This document shows, one piece after another, positions 1 through 11,637 of a stretch of 64,000 nucleotides of DNA (its first letter is position 1; each line of letters starts with the position of its first letter). Source of the DNA: Brasenia schreberi (taxonomy: Eukaryota > Streptophyta > Magnoliopsida > Nymphaeales > Cabombaceae); NCBI GenBank assembly GCA_036023115.1, contig JAYKKT010000040.1, positions 3,961,001 to 4,025,000 on the forward strand. Reading direction: 5' to 3'. A program made the translations under genes and the position numbers. The notes under the pieces are model-generated. The model was given only the letters and a program-made list of their open reading frames with translations. It did no database searches and was not told the DNA's origin.

Positions 1-235
1 GATGATGTTAATGACAAACACTCTAAAAGAGGTTGTTGCATATTTCTTTGAGATTTCCTTTTCTTATAGAGATGCAAAAAGCAACAAAAGGTATCACTCT
101 CATCTATTGAAGCAAAATACATAGCAATAGCATACACAACTACGGAATTAACTTGGCTAAAAAGACTTCTTCAAGATCTTGGAGCTTCACTTGAAGTCAT
201 TCCGATCATGTATTGTGACAACAAGTGTTATGTAT
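1..235 (+). mobile_element. Ty1/copia RNase H fragment
   Basis: Translated on the plus strand, bases 65-235 read as the end of a copia polyprotein. They contain the RNase H signature SSIEAKYIAIA followed by TELTWLKRLLQDLG and a YCDNK motif, the usual order in plant Ty1/copia RNase H. The frame starts outside the window and ends near 235 with stops. It is a truncated relic, unrelated in position to the fuller copia element at 21.9-27.9 kb. No LTR is recognisable beside it. Confidence 0.8.
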
Positions 236-1220
236 AATAAGGCAAGCACAATACTTATCGAGTAAACAAGCCTTATGAATGAACCACTTCCATATATGTT
301 GGTCTCACTGGACAAGGACATTGTCCCAGTATCAGAACCTTGGAGTCCGAGCTGGATTTATCCCGAGCACTGCAGATCACCCAGGATGGAGCATGCGACA
401 CCCTACCTATGCACCCCTTTTCTGGACCTTGCTACTCCTTTCATAATAAATTAATAATTGAAGAGTAACATGAATATGCATAAAAGGGGAAACAAGTTCA
501 CAGCTGGCATACGACAGTACCACTAAAGTTGCAGTTCCCGTAGAACCCTTTATCCTTCTTTTAGTCACAAATATACATTTATTGACATCTAGGACTCAAG
601 GCCAAGATGTATAGAGGGACCACAAAGAAATGGCAACGAGAAGAGCGAAACACAATCTATTAAGGCTCCTTAACATGCATTTTCCATATATAGATTGAGC
701 ACGTACCTTCACACGATAACCACGTTCCATGAGTCGTATTATCGCATTTGCTTTTATTTGAAGATCTTTTTGTTCCTAGAGTCTCAGACAGTAAAATGGT
801 ATGATTTTGTCAGCATCAAAATGAACAACGTTATAAATATTAAAAGCAAAAGAATCCTGAGATTTCAACTCCAAACACAGATGTTAAGACAAACTTTCTG
901 AAGAATGTTCTCAAACACATCATATTGGTGAAGAATAGCATTATAACAAGGATTAGGCACAAGTTTCCAAAAACGACATAGTGCAGGCCTAAAATAAAGC
1001 CCCAGTATCAATGGGTACACATGAACATCATGTTTACAAAGAGAATTCATGTTTGTGACAGCGATAGAACTAATACATGAGCAAGATGTATTACTGATAT
1101 AAATTAGTGGATCAAAAAGACAAGAGGAAGAAGTGCATGCTGTCAAATGTGCATGCCTCAAAGCAGTATTCCAACGCATTCACATGTAATGGTCAGATTC
1201 TTATGTACTTAAAGTTGAGT
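236..1220. other. Intergenic stretch, nothing recognised
   Basis: Short open frames occur on both strands, but none has family motifs, splice-compatible neighbours or a codon pattern that supports a gene. The stretch lies between a copia relic and a LINE relic and is probably decayed transposon DNA. Confidence 0.4.
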
Positions 1221-2385
1221 ATGGTCAACAACAACTAAGCCTTTTCCCATACGAGATGGGGTTGGCTACACGGATTCTTTGTTTTCACATAGCCCTATCA
1301 TGTGTCATGCTAGCAGTTAACTCAATATAAACTAGATCATTCTTTATAGTTTCTTTCCAACACTCTTTATAGTTTCTTTCCAACACTCTTCCTTTTTGAT
1401 CATTTTTACAATCTAATTTTTCATATCTTCTTACGGGAGCGTTTTTTGGTAGTCTTTCTACATGTCCAAACTATCTTAAATGAGTTTCTCTCATTTTATC
1501 CTCTGTTGGTGCTACTTCCAATTGGTTTCTAATAACCGCATTATGTATAGGGTCTTTCCTTGTGTGGTCATTCATCCATCTCAACATCCTTATTTCTGCT
1601 ACAGATATCTTTTACACATGTTGATGATTAACTGCCCAATACTCGGAACCATAAAACATAGCAAGTCTAATTGTTGTTCTATAATATTTACCTTTTAACT
1701 TTAATAGTATCTTCTTATCACACATAATACTTATGTTCCTCTCCATTTTAACCAACGTTAATTATATGTGTAACATCTCCATCAATTTTTTCATCACATT
1801 GACCCTAAGTATTTAAAATTTTTCTTGTGAGGGATGCATTGTGTGCCAATCTTAATTTATATATCCTCTGAAATCAATTTTTCCATCACTTTGAAAAACT
1901 AGCCCTAGGTATTTAAAATTTTTCTTGTGAGGGATGCATTGTATGTCAATCTTAATTTTTATGTTCTCTGAAGTACCCAAATGATCAAACTTACATTTCA
2001 TATATTTCGTCTTTGTTCTACTAAGTCAGAAGCCTTTACTTTGTAACGTTTCTCTCCATAGTTTCAATTTTCTATTAACCTTTTTCTTAGACTCATCCAC
2101 TAATATAATATCATCAGCAAATAACATACAGAAAGGTACTTCATCTTAAATATATTTTGTTAACTCATCAATAACCAATATAAATAAATATGGACTTAAA
2201 GTTGATCCATGTAACCCAATATTAACTTAGGAGTTTGTCATTCATTCCTGAGTCCTCACACAAGTTTTTGCACCATCGTTCATGTCTCTTGTAAGATTTA
2301 TATATGTTAGTGGGATACCTCTCTTTTCCAAGGTTCTCTAAAGAACATCTCTTGGCACTCTATCATAAGTCATGCCACTCAAATT
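1221..2385 (-). mobile_element. RTE-type LINE, 5'-truncated, reverse transcriptase half
   Basis: The minus strand reads as the C-terminal half of an RTE-clade reverse transcriptase: YDRVPRDVL, then a GIPLTYINL segment, a [10 protein letters not shown] catalytic block near 2092-2125, and the downstream KTKYMKCKFDHLG-like region. The element ends at its 3' terminus near 1221 with the family's GGCTTAGTTGTTGTTG tail. Stops interrupt the frame, for example TAG in place of Trp in VLWRT. Two short internal duplications are visible: a 23 bp unit at about 1341-1386 and a unit of about 115 bp at about 1790-1985. Four further copies of the family lie in this window. Confidence 0.85.
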
Positions 2386-3409
2386 TTTCCTTTGGGATCT
2401 TCATAAGTGTGTTCTGACTTCTAACCAACAAGATAAAGTGATAAACCATTAAGTAAACAAAACAATGAAAGGATGCAAGGTGAGAAATTAAGATAAATTC
2501 TCAGTTATAACCAGATAAAAAGTGCAATAATATGCACAATAATGGAGGTATTAAGGTTGAAAGATAATAGCAATGGCTACACGAATAAAACAAAGCCACA
2601 ACCTGTAACAAGTTAAACCATATACACAGAGAGCAAAAAAGTATAACCACTGCTCTCTTTTGTGGATTAGTTAAGAAAATGGTAGCATCTTTATTTAGTC
2701 TAATAACTGATTTAGCATCAATCATTTCACAGGATGTGCAAGCAGACGTGTTTACATATGGCACAACAAGCGTATTATATAAGGATGTTAAGCTCTTACT
2801 GGCATTCATACTTTCCTGAGCCTCTAGGAAGCTGTGTCAATATTTTCAAAAACTCCTTTTCACACTTCAAGCCATTAAAAATTGGACTCATATCATTCTG
2901 GTGGATTGTTCATTCTTGCAAGCATACACATTTTCCAAAAGCAGCATCCAACAAAATTATAGTGCACTTCTCCACCATTGTTATCATTACCATCCATAGG
3001 AGCTGCCACCAACCAGAATCGTTGGAGAGAGAGAGAGAGAGAGAGCAAAAGACAACTTTTTAGGATGTCCAATTGTTCTCTCTTTAATTACGAGGAGGGT
3101 TTTAAAGAATGCCACTTTTAGAAGCCAGCCTTCTCAAAAAAAAATTATCATACAAAGCTTATAGTAGATTGATTAATTCTACAGCCTGCATATTCTACAA
3201 GATCATGAACTTGACGGCCAGATATATCATAATAAAATGATGAAAGAAGGAAAGATCTGTCAAGCACCAAAAGAAGTATGAAATTATTTACGGAATTGGT
3301 CAAAGGACATGCAAGATAGATAGTCAGTACAAGTTTCTCACATTTGTCCAAGATAACCATGTCAGCTGTACAGCATATGGCAGGAAAAAAGAAAACCAAA
3401 GATACTTAC
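2386..3409. other. Region expected to hold the 3' end of the IF-3 gene
   Basis: The minus-strand IF-3 gene must continue here, because its exon 5 ends at 3410 with a good GTAAGT donor. I could not identify an exon encoding the rest of the IF-3 C-terminal domain. Small minus-strand open segments exist (3148-3240 and 2890-3035), but none matches the family convincingly. A GA tract lies at 3025-3044. The neighbouring LINE insertion may have displaced or removed the terminal exons. Confidence 0.4.
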
Positions 3410-6400
3410 TGTTTTCATTGTAAAGCGAACCTCCTTGAAGTCACCCTTGCGAAGAAGTTCGCACTGTATGCACAAACCATGTCAGCAAATACAATCAGAG
3501 ACGTAAAACTAAAGTTCACTTCCTTATTTATCTAAAAACTCAACAGCTTCTTCAGTACTAGACCAAGTCATAACAAACAGGAGACACAAATATAATGAGG
3601 TGGTAAAAAGTATGTCTAATCAAATTAAAGTTACACACGCCTAACTACATCAACTATTTATGGAAAATTCTTAACGTCTTAAATATTTTGTGTATACAAA
3701 TCATTTTCCAAAATCATAAACATATTTAACAGCCTCATAAAGTTAAAAGTAGTTTTTCTCCATTTGGCAGAAAGCAAGTCATCTTGTTTGCTTATTGACT
3801 TCTGCGAATGTGTCATTAATGAGGACATCATCAGTTATCTTTTTGACCAAACAATCATCAGCTGGCTGATTTTGACCTAGATATTCATCAGCTGGCTGAT
3901 TTTGACCTAAAGTAATATCTGAAAGGTTGGGCATTCTTGATAAATACCCCTCAGTCAGGTCTTTTTCTAAGTTACTCTTAGACAATCAGTTAAATACATT
4001 AATTGGGTATAATATGGCACACCATTTTGATCCATTGGAGTCAGAAGAGAACATAATTTAAGATAAGATATTGATCAGAAAGGTTTGGCATGCTTTGGAC
4101 TTATTTGAAATTTTGGCTGCTCGGGCTTCAGATACATATCAAAAAGGTAACTGGCATACCATTGAATGTGATCGCCTCTACCATGCCAATAGATAATTGC
4201 ACAGACTAGGAGAAAGCATTCCGATTGAATCAAATTTTGAAATGTTGTTCTAAAGAAAAACCATTGTACTTATTGTAAGAAATTTACTTTGTCTAAAGAC
4301 AAACAAAATCTTTTGTATATTTATCAAAATACAAAAGCAGATAGATACACACATACATGGCTTGGATGCTACAACTAAGTGAAACAATGTTTTTCCCTAA
4401 TATACCCGACACTCCTTCCCCCCGTTCCACCTAGTAAAGCCTACCAACCATGAAGCAAGAGTTACAAAGTCGCTCATCTCCAACCTCGCCACAGTGACAG
4501 TGGAGGTGATGATGGTATGCATGCATCCCTAGAGGAGGATAAGAATCTCTGTCCATGAGTAGATATGAGATCCCAGAAAGGTAATAACAAAAAACATTCA
4601 AATCAAGAGTTATTTATTATTAAGAAACTCATCATTCTGTTAAGATTTACATATACTACCATGACTATACATGAATTCCACCAGTTCGACCCTGAATCCT
4701 GATACAAACTATGTATGAGCGACAAATAGTGTGCTTTGGAACTGGCAATCACTTCTATTTGATAGGAGTCATTATTGAGAAGGCTTAGAATAACAAGAAA
4801 ATACAAGTACGACAAGAGACGATCCAATAAGATTACTCTAGTTGTATTTAGCTCAAAATTATAGTAAAAATGCGTCCACTAATTGAACATTTGAAATAAC
4901 ATGGCATGGCACACATTAATTTGGTTCGACAATTCATGGTGTAAAGCATCTTAGAAATATAAAATCATCATATGATTAAGTTGGAAAAGATAAGACACTG
5001 CAAAATCAAGTCCATCATAGCATTTCGACTAATTTAAGCACTTAACTGGTTCTGATTAAGGATCCTTTGAGGGCAATTCAAGTAAAAATATTCTATAAAG
5101 ATATACTGTTGTTCAATATTTGCTGGGCTTGGTTTTACTTTTTCTTCCTATTTTCATATGTCAATCAGTAGTCACAAATTGAAACAACACTTCATCATTC
5201 TCTTCAGATACAAACCAAATTACGGTCAATATTTTCCACCACCCCAAACTCAGCACATAAGCCAAGTCTTGAGAAACCACTATAAGCAGAAAGTTGTAAA
5301 ATATATTAAAAAAATCCAGAAGTCGTCCCCTTACCTTACTCTTCATGCGGTCTTTCTCCTTCGCTTGTTGTTTGTACTTCTCCTTGTGATAATCCATGAT
5401 CTTACAGACAGGTGGATGTGCATTTCTTTGTACCTGTTTTATTGAAGGAAACCAGTTCAGGATACATAGATTTTCACAAGATGATCAATCATGGTCATTT
5501 CTTTGTCGCATTTTACTAGATAGCAAAAACTGTTCAGGTTTTTCGGAGTTGAACTATGGTGATTTAGGAGAACCCAAAGAATCGGACAGTGCTTGGTCTA
5601 AGACAAGTGGAAGTCCTTAATCAGATCATCAAGCACATGATTGCTACATGGCATAGGTAAGAGCTCTTTTGGGTTGTTGAATATGTTGATTCATACAAAC
5701 AAAGGAATCTTTAAGATCTTCATATTTTCTCATTTCAAACGATTTTCTTTGATGAATGTAACAAAATGTATGACACCATATAAAGAAGCAAGTATGGATT
5801 CATATCTAGCGAATAACAAGGAAGTAGGACAACAAATATAATTTTTGACTCTTGAGAAACCTTAGTGGCACACTGAACTCCTTGTTAGCAGTACCAGTAT
5901 AGACAACAAAATGAAGAACCAAAAACTAGCAGGATGAGTACCTACTTCAACCAAGTCCAGCTTAAGCTTCATTGCACGATCAAGGGCCTCACGCCTAGAT
6001 ACAATTGTATGCCCTGCAACCATGTATTTGAGAGTAGCATTAAACCAGTTCTACTGAATCATTAATTCTTTATAGATGTTCCAAAGAATAGGAAAGCATG
6101 GCAATCTAAGTTGAGGACACAGAGAACAAAAAAACACAGTTAAAACAAGTGGAAAAAGAAAACCATAACTTAAGCCCTGCTTGCAACTAGTATGAAAGAA
6201 AAACCAACACCGTCACCTAGAGACAAGGGGATGGCATCAGTCATGCATTATCAGAGAGACAAACAACAAGGACTATTGTCCAGCACCAGCCCAAGGTTTT
6301 TTTATTCGTCTAACTTTAGCATTAGGATATAATATGCTAAGTCTTTGAAATGATTTACTGGTAAAGTAGGCTATGACAGCCCCATGAGCAGTCAAGGATG

Positions 6401-7396
6401 ACTTGATCTTCAAGAGTCAACTATACATGCTAATGAAAAGAGTAACCATCTAATTCTCACCCAATAAATCATGCGGCATATTCTTGTCTTGCACAGTTAA
6501 ACAATGGATTTGTATCAAAATTATGCGCAATTATGCATTACAAGATGGATAGGAATATATGGCACAAATACTTCTCAGGAAAGAACAAGTAATAAAAGAT
6601 AGAGCATGCACAATAATAAGGGGACGAAATGCAAAAAAATTGTGCCTTACGACAATATTGTGCATGCACCCAAATCGCTTCTTCACTCTTAAATTACCCA
6701 ATCCAATCAGCACATAGGACATTAGCCATGAAGCTCTCCCATCGGGTATGGACATACTGGTAATAACGAAACAACTAGTACTTTACATTAAAAAACCCAA
6801 AACAATGAAGTGATATTAATTGGGTCTATTAACAAAACAGTGCTACTTGAACGTGTTTTTCCCAAAGAATTTAAAAACAGCATCAACAGGACATCAAAAA
6901 TACAAAAAGACAATAAGCAGAGATGATCTTCAGCTGCTCAACCCAACAAAAGTAGGACACGTCAACCAGTCACAAAAGAAGTTTCCAGTTCCGTTCATGA
7001 GTTTTCAGATGACCACCTTCATCACTAACAAGCCTCACAAACGGGGATGTAATCGCATTGTTAAGTCGCGGGCCTTGCGTGTCTGTAGCTTCTGGCTTTG
7101 GTTTTGCCTGAGAATTCAACTGTTTAACAGTGTTAGCGAAAAGTACCCAATTCGATAACACGCTTAAATACCACCAACTTCAAAAAGGAAGAATTAACCT
7201 GCACAGGCGCGGCGAGATGCCGCAAAGGAACAAATTGCTCACTACGCAATCTGTCAACAACACAGTGAGGCCTCCTGCCACAGAAAATGCTCCTTCTCTC
7301 AATGAACAATGAATGCTTCCATGAAACTCTTCCGATCCCAATTCCATGGCGAGAGAACTCGAGTAACTTTGACCCGACTCTCCCCCACAACTGCAT
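3410..7396 (-). CDS. Organellar translation initiation factor IF-3 (3' end not located)
   Basis: Five exons on the minus strand join in phase: 7199-7396, 7017-7119, 5946-6013, 5335-5433 and 3410-3463, giving at least 152 residues. Residues 1-66 are Arg-rich and poor in acidic residues (MQLWGRVGSKLLEFSRHG...), as in an organellar transit peptide. The IF-3 N-terminal domain follows: RLNNAITSPFVRLVSDEG, GHTIVSRREALDRAMKLKLDLVE, then VQRNAHPPVCKIMDYHKEKY. The start of the C-terminal domain is ELLRKGDFKEVRFTMKT. IF-3 binds the small ribosomal subunit and helps select the initiator tRNA; plant nuclear copies serve mitochondria or plastids, and the transit peptide here looks mitochondrial. Most of the C-terminal domain is missing from the model. 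The 1.9 kb intron between exons 4 and 5 holds an exact-looking 30 bp tandem repeat. The start chosen is the first ATG of the open transit-peptide frame. Confidence 0.85.
3856..3915. repeat. 30 bp tandem duplication in an IF-3 intron
   Basis: Two adjacent 30 bp units, each starting TCATCAGCTGGCTGATTTTG, lie head to tail. They are in frame in a short minus-strand open frame and give a repeated LGQNQPADE peptide. The position is inside the 1.9 kb intron between IF-3 exons 4 and 5, so coding use is doubtful. Confidence 0.8.
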
Positions 7397-7920
7397 CGCC
7401 CTACAAGATGAATCTGCGTTGAAGTTTCATGGAAAACGTAAAAGAAATATTTACCTTCGTTGTTCGAACTTAGATCGAAAAATCAGGGAAACTAACAAAC
7501 CGAGAGAGAGAGAGAGAGCACCGAAAATTGATTGAGTGGCATCAAAGACCTAAAGGAGAGAGGGAAAACAATAGATTTTGATTATCTACCTCTTCACAGG
7601 ATCGAGAAACACCGATGAATTACCAAATCGTTTTCTTCTTCTTCGTTCTTCTTTGGAAAATTGCAGAAGGAGAACCGAAGGAAGAGAGCTGAGAGAGGTT
7701 GAATGGAGGACCCTATTTGCAATAGGGGTAGCGTCGAATCGGATTTCCCAAACCCGTGTTGTTCGATGCTTCTGGCTGACGACGTGTTGGTTCAGTGCGC
7801 GTTTCGTCGGAAAGCAGACCGTCGAGCGAGAAAGCGAAGCCCCGGCGAGAGAGAGACTGAACGAGGGGGCAACACGGCGCCCGGAGACGGCTGAGGAGTT
7901 TGAATGTCAGGGTCGTGAAT
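7397..7920 (-). promoter_or_regulatory. 5' region of the IF-3 gene
   Basis: This is the sequence upstream of the IF-3 start codon on the minus strand. It carries a short GA tract at 7501-7518 and is less AT-rich than the DNA beyond 7920. Overlapping plus-strand open frames (7578-7922 and 7703-7894) have no family match; I take them to be chance frames in GC-richer 5' DNA. No TATA box could be assigned with confidence. Confidence 0.4.
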
Positions 7921-9660
7921 AGCGTACCGTATTGCGTATAATCTTTTCATCATACATATCGTATCATGTCATAATTTTTTCTTAAAACACTTTTAAAATT
8001 AAGAAGAATCTCGTAAATAATTCTTATGAACTACCACGGGGCACATATTGACATTGTATCAAAATAATAACATGACTAATTTAACAAGACATTAAGTACC
8101 TATACAAGCTATATTAAGTTATCATAATGTGATTAACTGATAATAATCATAAATTCTTTAACATAAACAAATAAATCAGGTAACTAAGTAAGTTTTTCTT
8201 TTAAATCTAATAATTGGTATAGTCATTATCATATAAAATCAAAGTAACAAACATTGTTTGAAGTTACAACTTACATCACCGAAGAATAAGAATCATAATC
8301 TCAAATGTTTATACTTGGGCATACATTAATGCGTTAATATAGTTTTAGATAGTTAAAGGCAATCCCAATAAGAGAAGAGAATTGTCATATAACTCCATTT
8401 CCAAAACTATAGAATCCCCCCTATTTTCATCATAAATATTTTATATACAATCAATTATACATTTATCAGCCTCAATATCACTCTTAAATGTAACAAAGTA
8501 CCTAAATGCTAGATTCATGTATTAGATTATTACATCTATTTTCAATAATTCTTCTCACAAGTATATAATCACTCTTCTACCAATGTAGTTGCTCTTGATA
8601 ATGTCCTTAGCCATATTCATGACTCCATACACAAAAAGATGACTTGTACTCACCGGTAGCCAATCTTAAAAGCTTTACATAGAAACATATGATCTTTACC
8701 AATCTAATACATGAATTCCAAAATATATCCCTCAAGATTACCCTCAAAATTCATTACAGTTTTATTCCTCTTATTTTAAGACAAATAAAAAAATATTCAT
8801 ATCTTAACTACATTTGCTCTAAAGCTTGATTTTATTTCACAATATAGGCAAAAATAGTAGTAATATGAAGTAGTTTAATGCTATTAGTATATCTCTTTAT
8901 CATATAGTTATAAATGACTTTGGTAATATCTTAACAACATTCAACTTATGTTTTTACCTCATCCATCTCTCTAATACTCTAAACAATTATATCAATACAA
9001 TGCATTGCATATGATATCCAACAAAAAAAGTGTCATAGTTAGTTGCATTATTTATAAGGAATTGGACTATATTTTACGCCTTACCTCTAAAATCATTTTA
9101 TCAATTTTTTTCTTCAAATCCTCTCCATTGTATACATAATTCACATGTCTATCATGCATAATATGAGAATAAAAGCAATAGCAAACAAATAGAATTATAA
9201 ATGATAAAAACACTATATAAATCACCACAAGACCAAAAAAGTTATATACAAAAAAGAAATGAGCAAAACCTACTCTAATAAATGAAGACAATGGTTCTCA
9301 CAAGAAACACAACAAAACTATGAAAAATAAAGGAAAACAAAATTTTATACTTCAAAATGTGTATAAATTACACTTATGCATAAAAAAAAATTATAGTTTT
9401 ACAATTCAAACACCAAAATCTCTATCCAATAGGAGTGTAGATGGAGGGAAATAAATAAATAAACCTTAAAAAGCCAAAGTTCCTATAATAAACAAGGTTT
9501 GGTTTATATGTTAAATCTCTATCACCCGTATCATACGATATACACCTGTATTATATGATATGACCCTATATATAGGCCTCTAATGATTTCATATTGGTAT
9601 TTCTTTTGATATGACATGATATGGTCCATATCGTATGTATGGACTGATATGCCTAACATT
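7921..9660. mobile_element. Candidate AT-rich inverted-repeat element
   Basis: The DNA changes abruptly at about 7921 to very AT-rich sequence with no gene. The left end contains CATACATATCGTATCATGTCATA. The right end, near 9600-9645, contains TATGACATGATATGG followed by CATATCGTATGTATGG, an imperfect inverted copy with a small insertion. Further CGTATCATACGATAT motifs lie at 9523-9570. A non-autonomous DNA transposon of about 1.7 kb with degenerate terminal inverted repeats would explain this. No target-site duplication was established and no transposase is encoded. Confidence 0.35.
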
Positions 9661-9684
9661 AGTTATGGTGACACCAAATAGATA

Positions 9685-9731
<47 letters not shown>

Positions 9732-10257
9732 GGATGTAGTCCATACTTAATACTTGATCATACATATCCAATGGCTTGTCTTCCATGGTTCCACCATTTC
9801 ATAGAAAAGTAATGGTAAATGATTAAAGATGGTAGTCGGTGGTTGAAATGGTGAAATCATACAAAACAAACTATTGAAAATTGAATATGAACCTACTATA
9901 TATATCTATAAATCTCTCTCTACATAAAATAAATAGAAGGAGAGATAGAGAGTGTTGCATGTACTCTCATGGAGGCAAGCATATTGAGGTTGTCTTTTAT
10001 AATTTTTTCAAACATCTTATAACTTTAAAATAATATTTATATCTTTAAAAAAACAAGAAACCCATCACAACATAAAACTACAAATAATTCATCCTCTTCA
10101 CTATTTGATTGGTGTTATTAATGATGGAGATTTGAATTAAAAATATCATCTTATTTTCATACTTTTCATTTAACATACATTAAATGTTTCTGAGAGATCA
10201 AATGGTTGTCATGGGTTTCTTTTGGTTTTCTCTTTTAGTGGGTTCTCTAAAGTTAGA

Positions 10258-10301
<44 letters not shown>

Positions 10302-11637
10302 CCTATCTATCTATATATATATATATATATATATATAATCATGCCTACAAGCTTCAATTAATCAGCACTCAGAGTGCTAGGTCAACAGTAAGGCCCTTTG
10401 ACGCATAATCACATGTGGCGAGTTCGATTCTTGGGAGTGCATGCTCAACCTTCCTTTTGTAAAAAAGGAAGAAGAAATTCAACAAATTAATTTTAGACAA
10501 AAGGACCCAGGTCCAAGATAACATAATTGAATGTCTAAAACTCATAAAATGGTACTTGCTCAAACAAGGAAAGGGTTAGAGCAATGCTTTTGAATCAAAA
10601 GTGAAAATAGGTTGGATTTTATCTAGGGCTGATACAGATCCAATTCCAAATCAAGAGATACCAAAAAGTCATGTATTCAATATCTCTCTGGATAACAATT
10701 AGACAGAAAAAGAAAGTGCTCCAAGGGAATCTCTTTCAAGCCTTGAATCGCTTTACACCCTTCTGTCAACTAATTTGGATTCTGGCATGCTTCACAATCC
10801 AATTCACTGGAGAGCGGAATAAATACAATTCAAACTTGTTGATAGACATGGCTGATTCCTAGCCGGCCCGGTGGTTCCAACCAGAACCAAATCAGGTCAG
10901 TGAAACTGGAATTATAACCGACAGTTTCAAACCATCGGTTTCAATATTTTTTATAAAATTACCGGTTCCGAGTGATTTTAGACTCAAATTAGAACCATCC
11001 CAAAACCTGTTCTATATGGAACCAGCGATTTGAAACCACCAGTTCCGATTTACTCAGAACTGGACATTTCTACATCTTGACTCTCGGAACCTACCAGTCA
11101 AATTTGAAATTGGATTCTCCCATATGGTACTTACACGGACACGAAATGGACATGAAAAGAGATACTTGATGCAGAGACGAGATTAAACAATTACGCAATC
11201 ATGGTTGGACACCATAAAATGAACGAAAGGGGGAGAGGGGATAGTCTTTCCGAAATTATACACAAAAGACAAGCCCACTATGAAAGTATTGACATGTCTA
11301 TTTCATATTTCAAGTGAACCGCTCTAGAATACACAAGAATAGCCCATGGATAAACATCATATAGTCAAATCTCAATCATATTTACACAGTAGAAATCCAA
11401 TCTACAGAAGACACGGTGGAAATGCCAATTCCTGTACCCAACAAAAGGTCTCAATCTACATATGCCTCTACAGCAAAGGCAAACCCAGCTCTATCGTAGA
11501 GAGAGAAGAGAGATTCTCTCTCTAGTCATGCCTGAAATACAAAGGCAGACCAACTAGGAGCAATTATACATAACTGAACCGTACATGGTGAGAATAAATT
11601 CCAGATACGGCCAGGAGCCGGCAAACCAGAAGAGATC
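9661..11637. other. Intergenic DNA with microsatellites and decayed repeats
   Basis: There are (CT)n(AT)n tracts at 9683-9731 and 10254-10336. A segment at 10375-10450 contains GCGAGTTCGATTCTTGGG, resembling a Pol III B box of a tRNA-derived SINE. At 10862-11105 there is a degenerate stretch rich in GGTTCC, CCGGTT and AACCGG words, like stretches near 17.2 kb and 57.3 kb. No coding region is supported. The final part probably includes the 3' UTR of the aspartyl protease gene. Confidence 0.45.

Noticed and set aside
3779..3985. Coding exon with LGQNQPADE repeats
   Set aside because: It lies inside an intron whose flanking exons splice together in phase; the open frame is better explained by a 30 bp tandem repeat.
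7578..7922. Plus-strand gene in the IF-3 5' region
   Set aside because: Two overlapping frames are open in GC-richer leader DNA, but neither shows a known domain.
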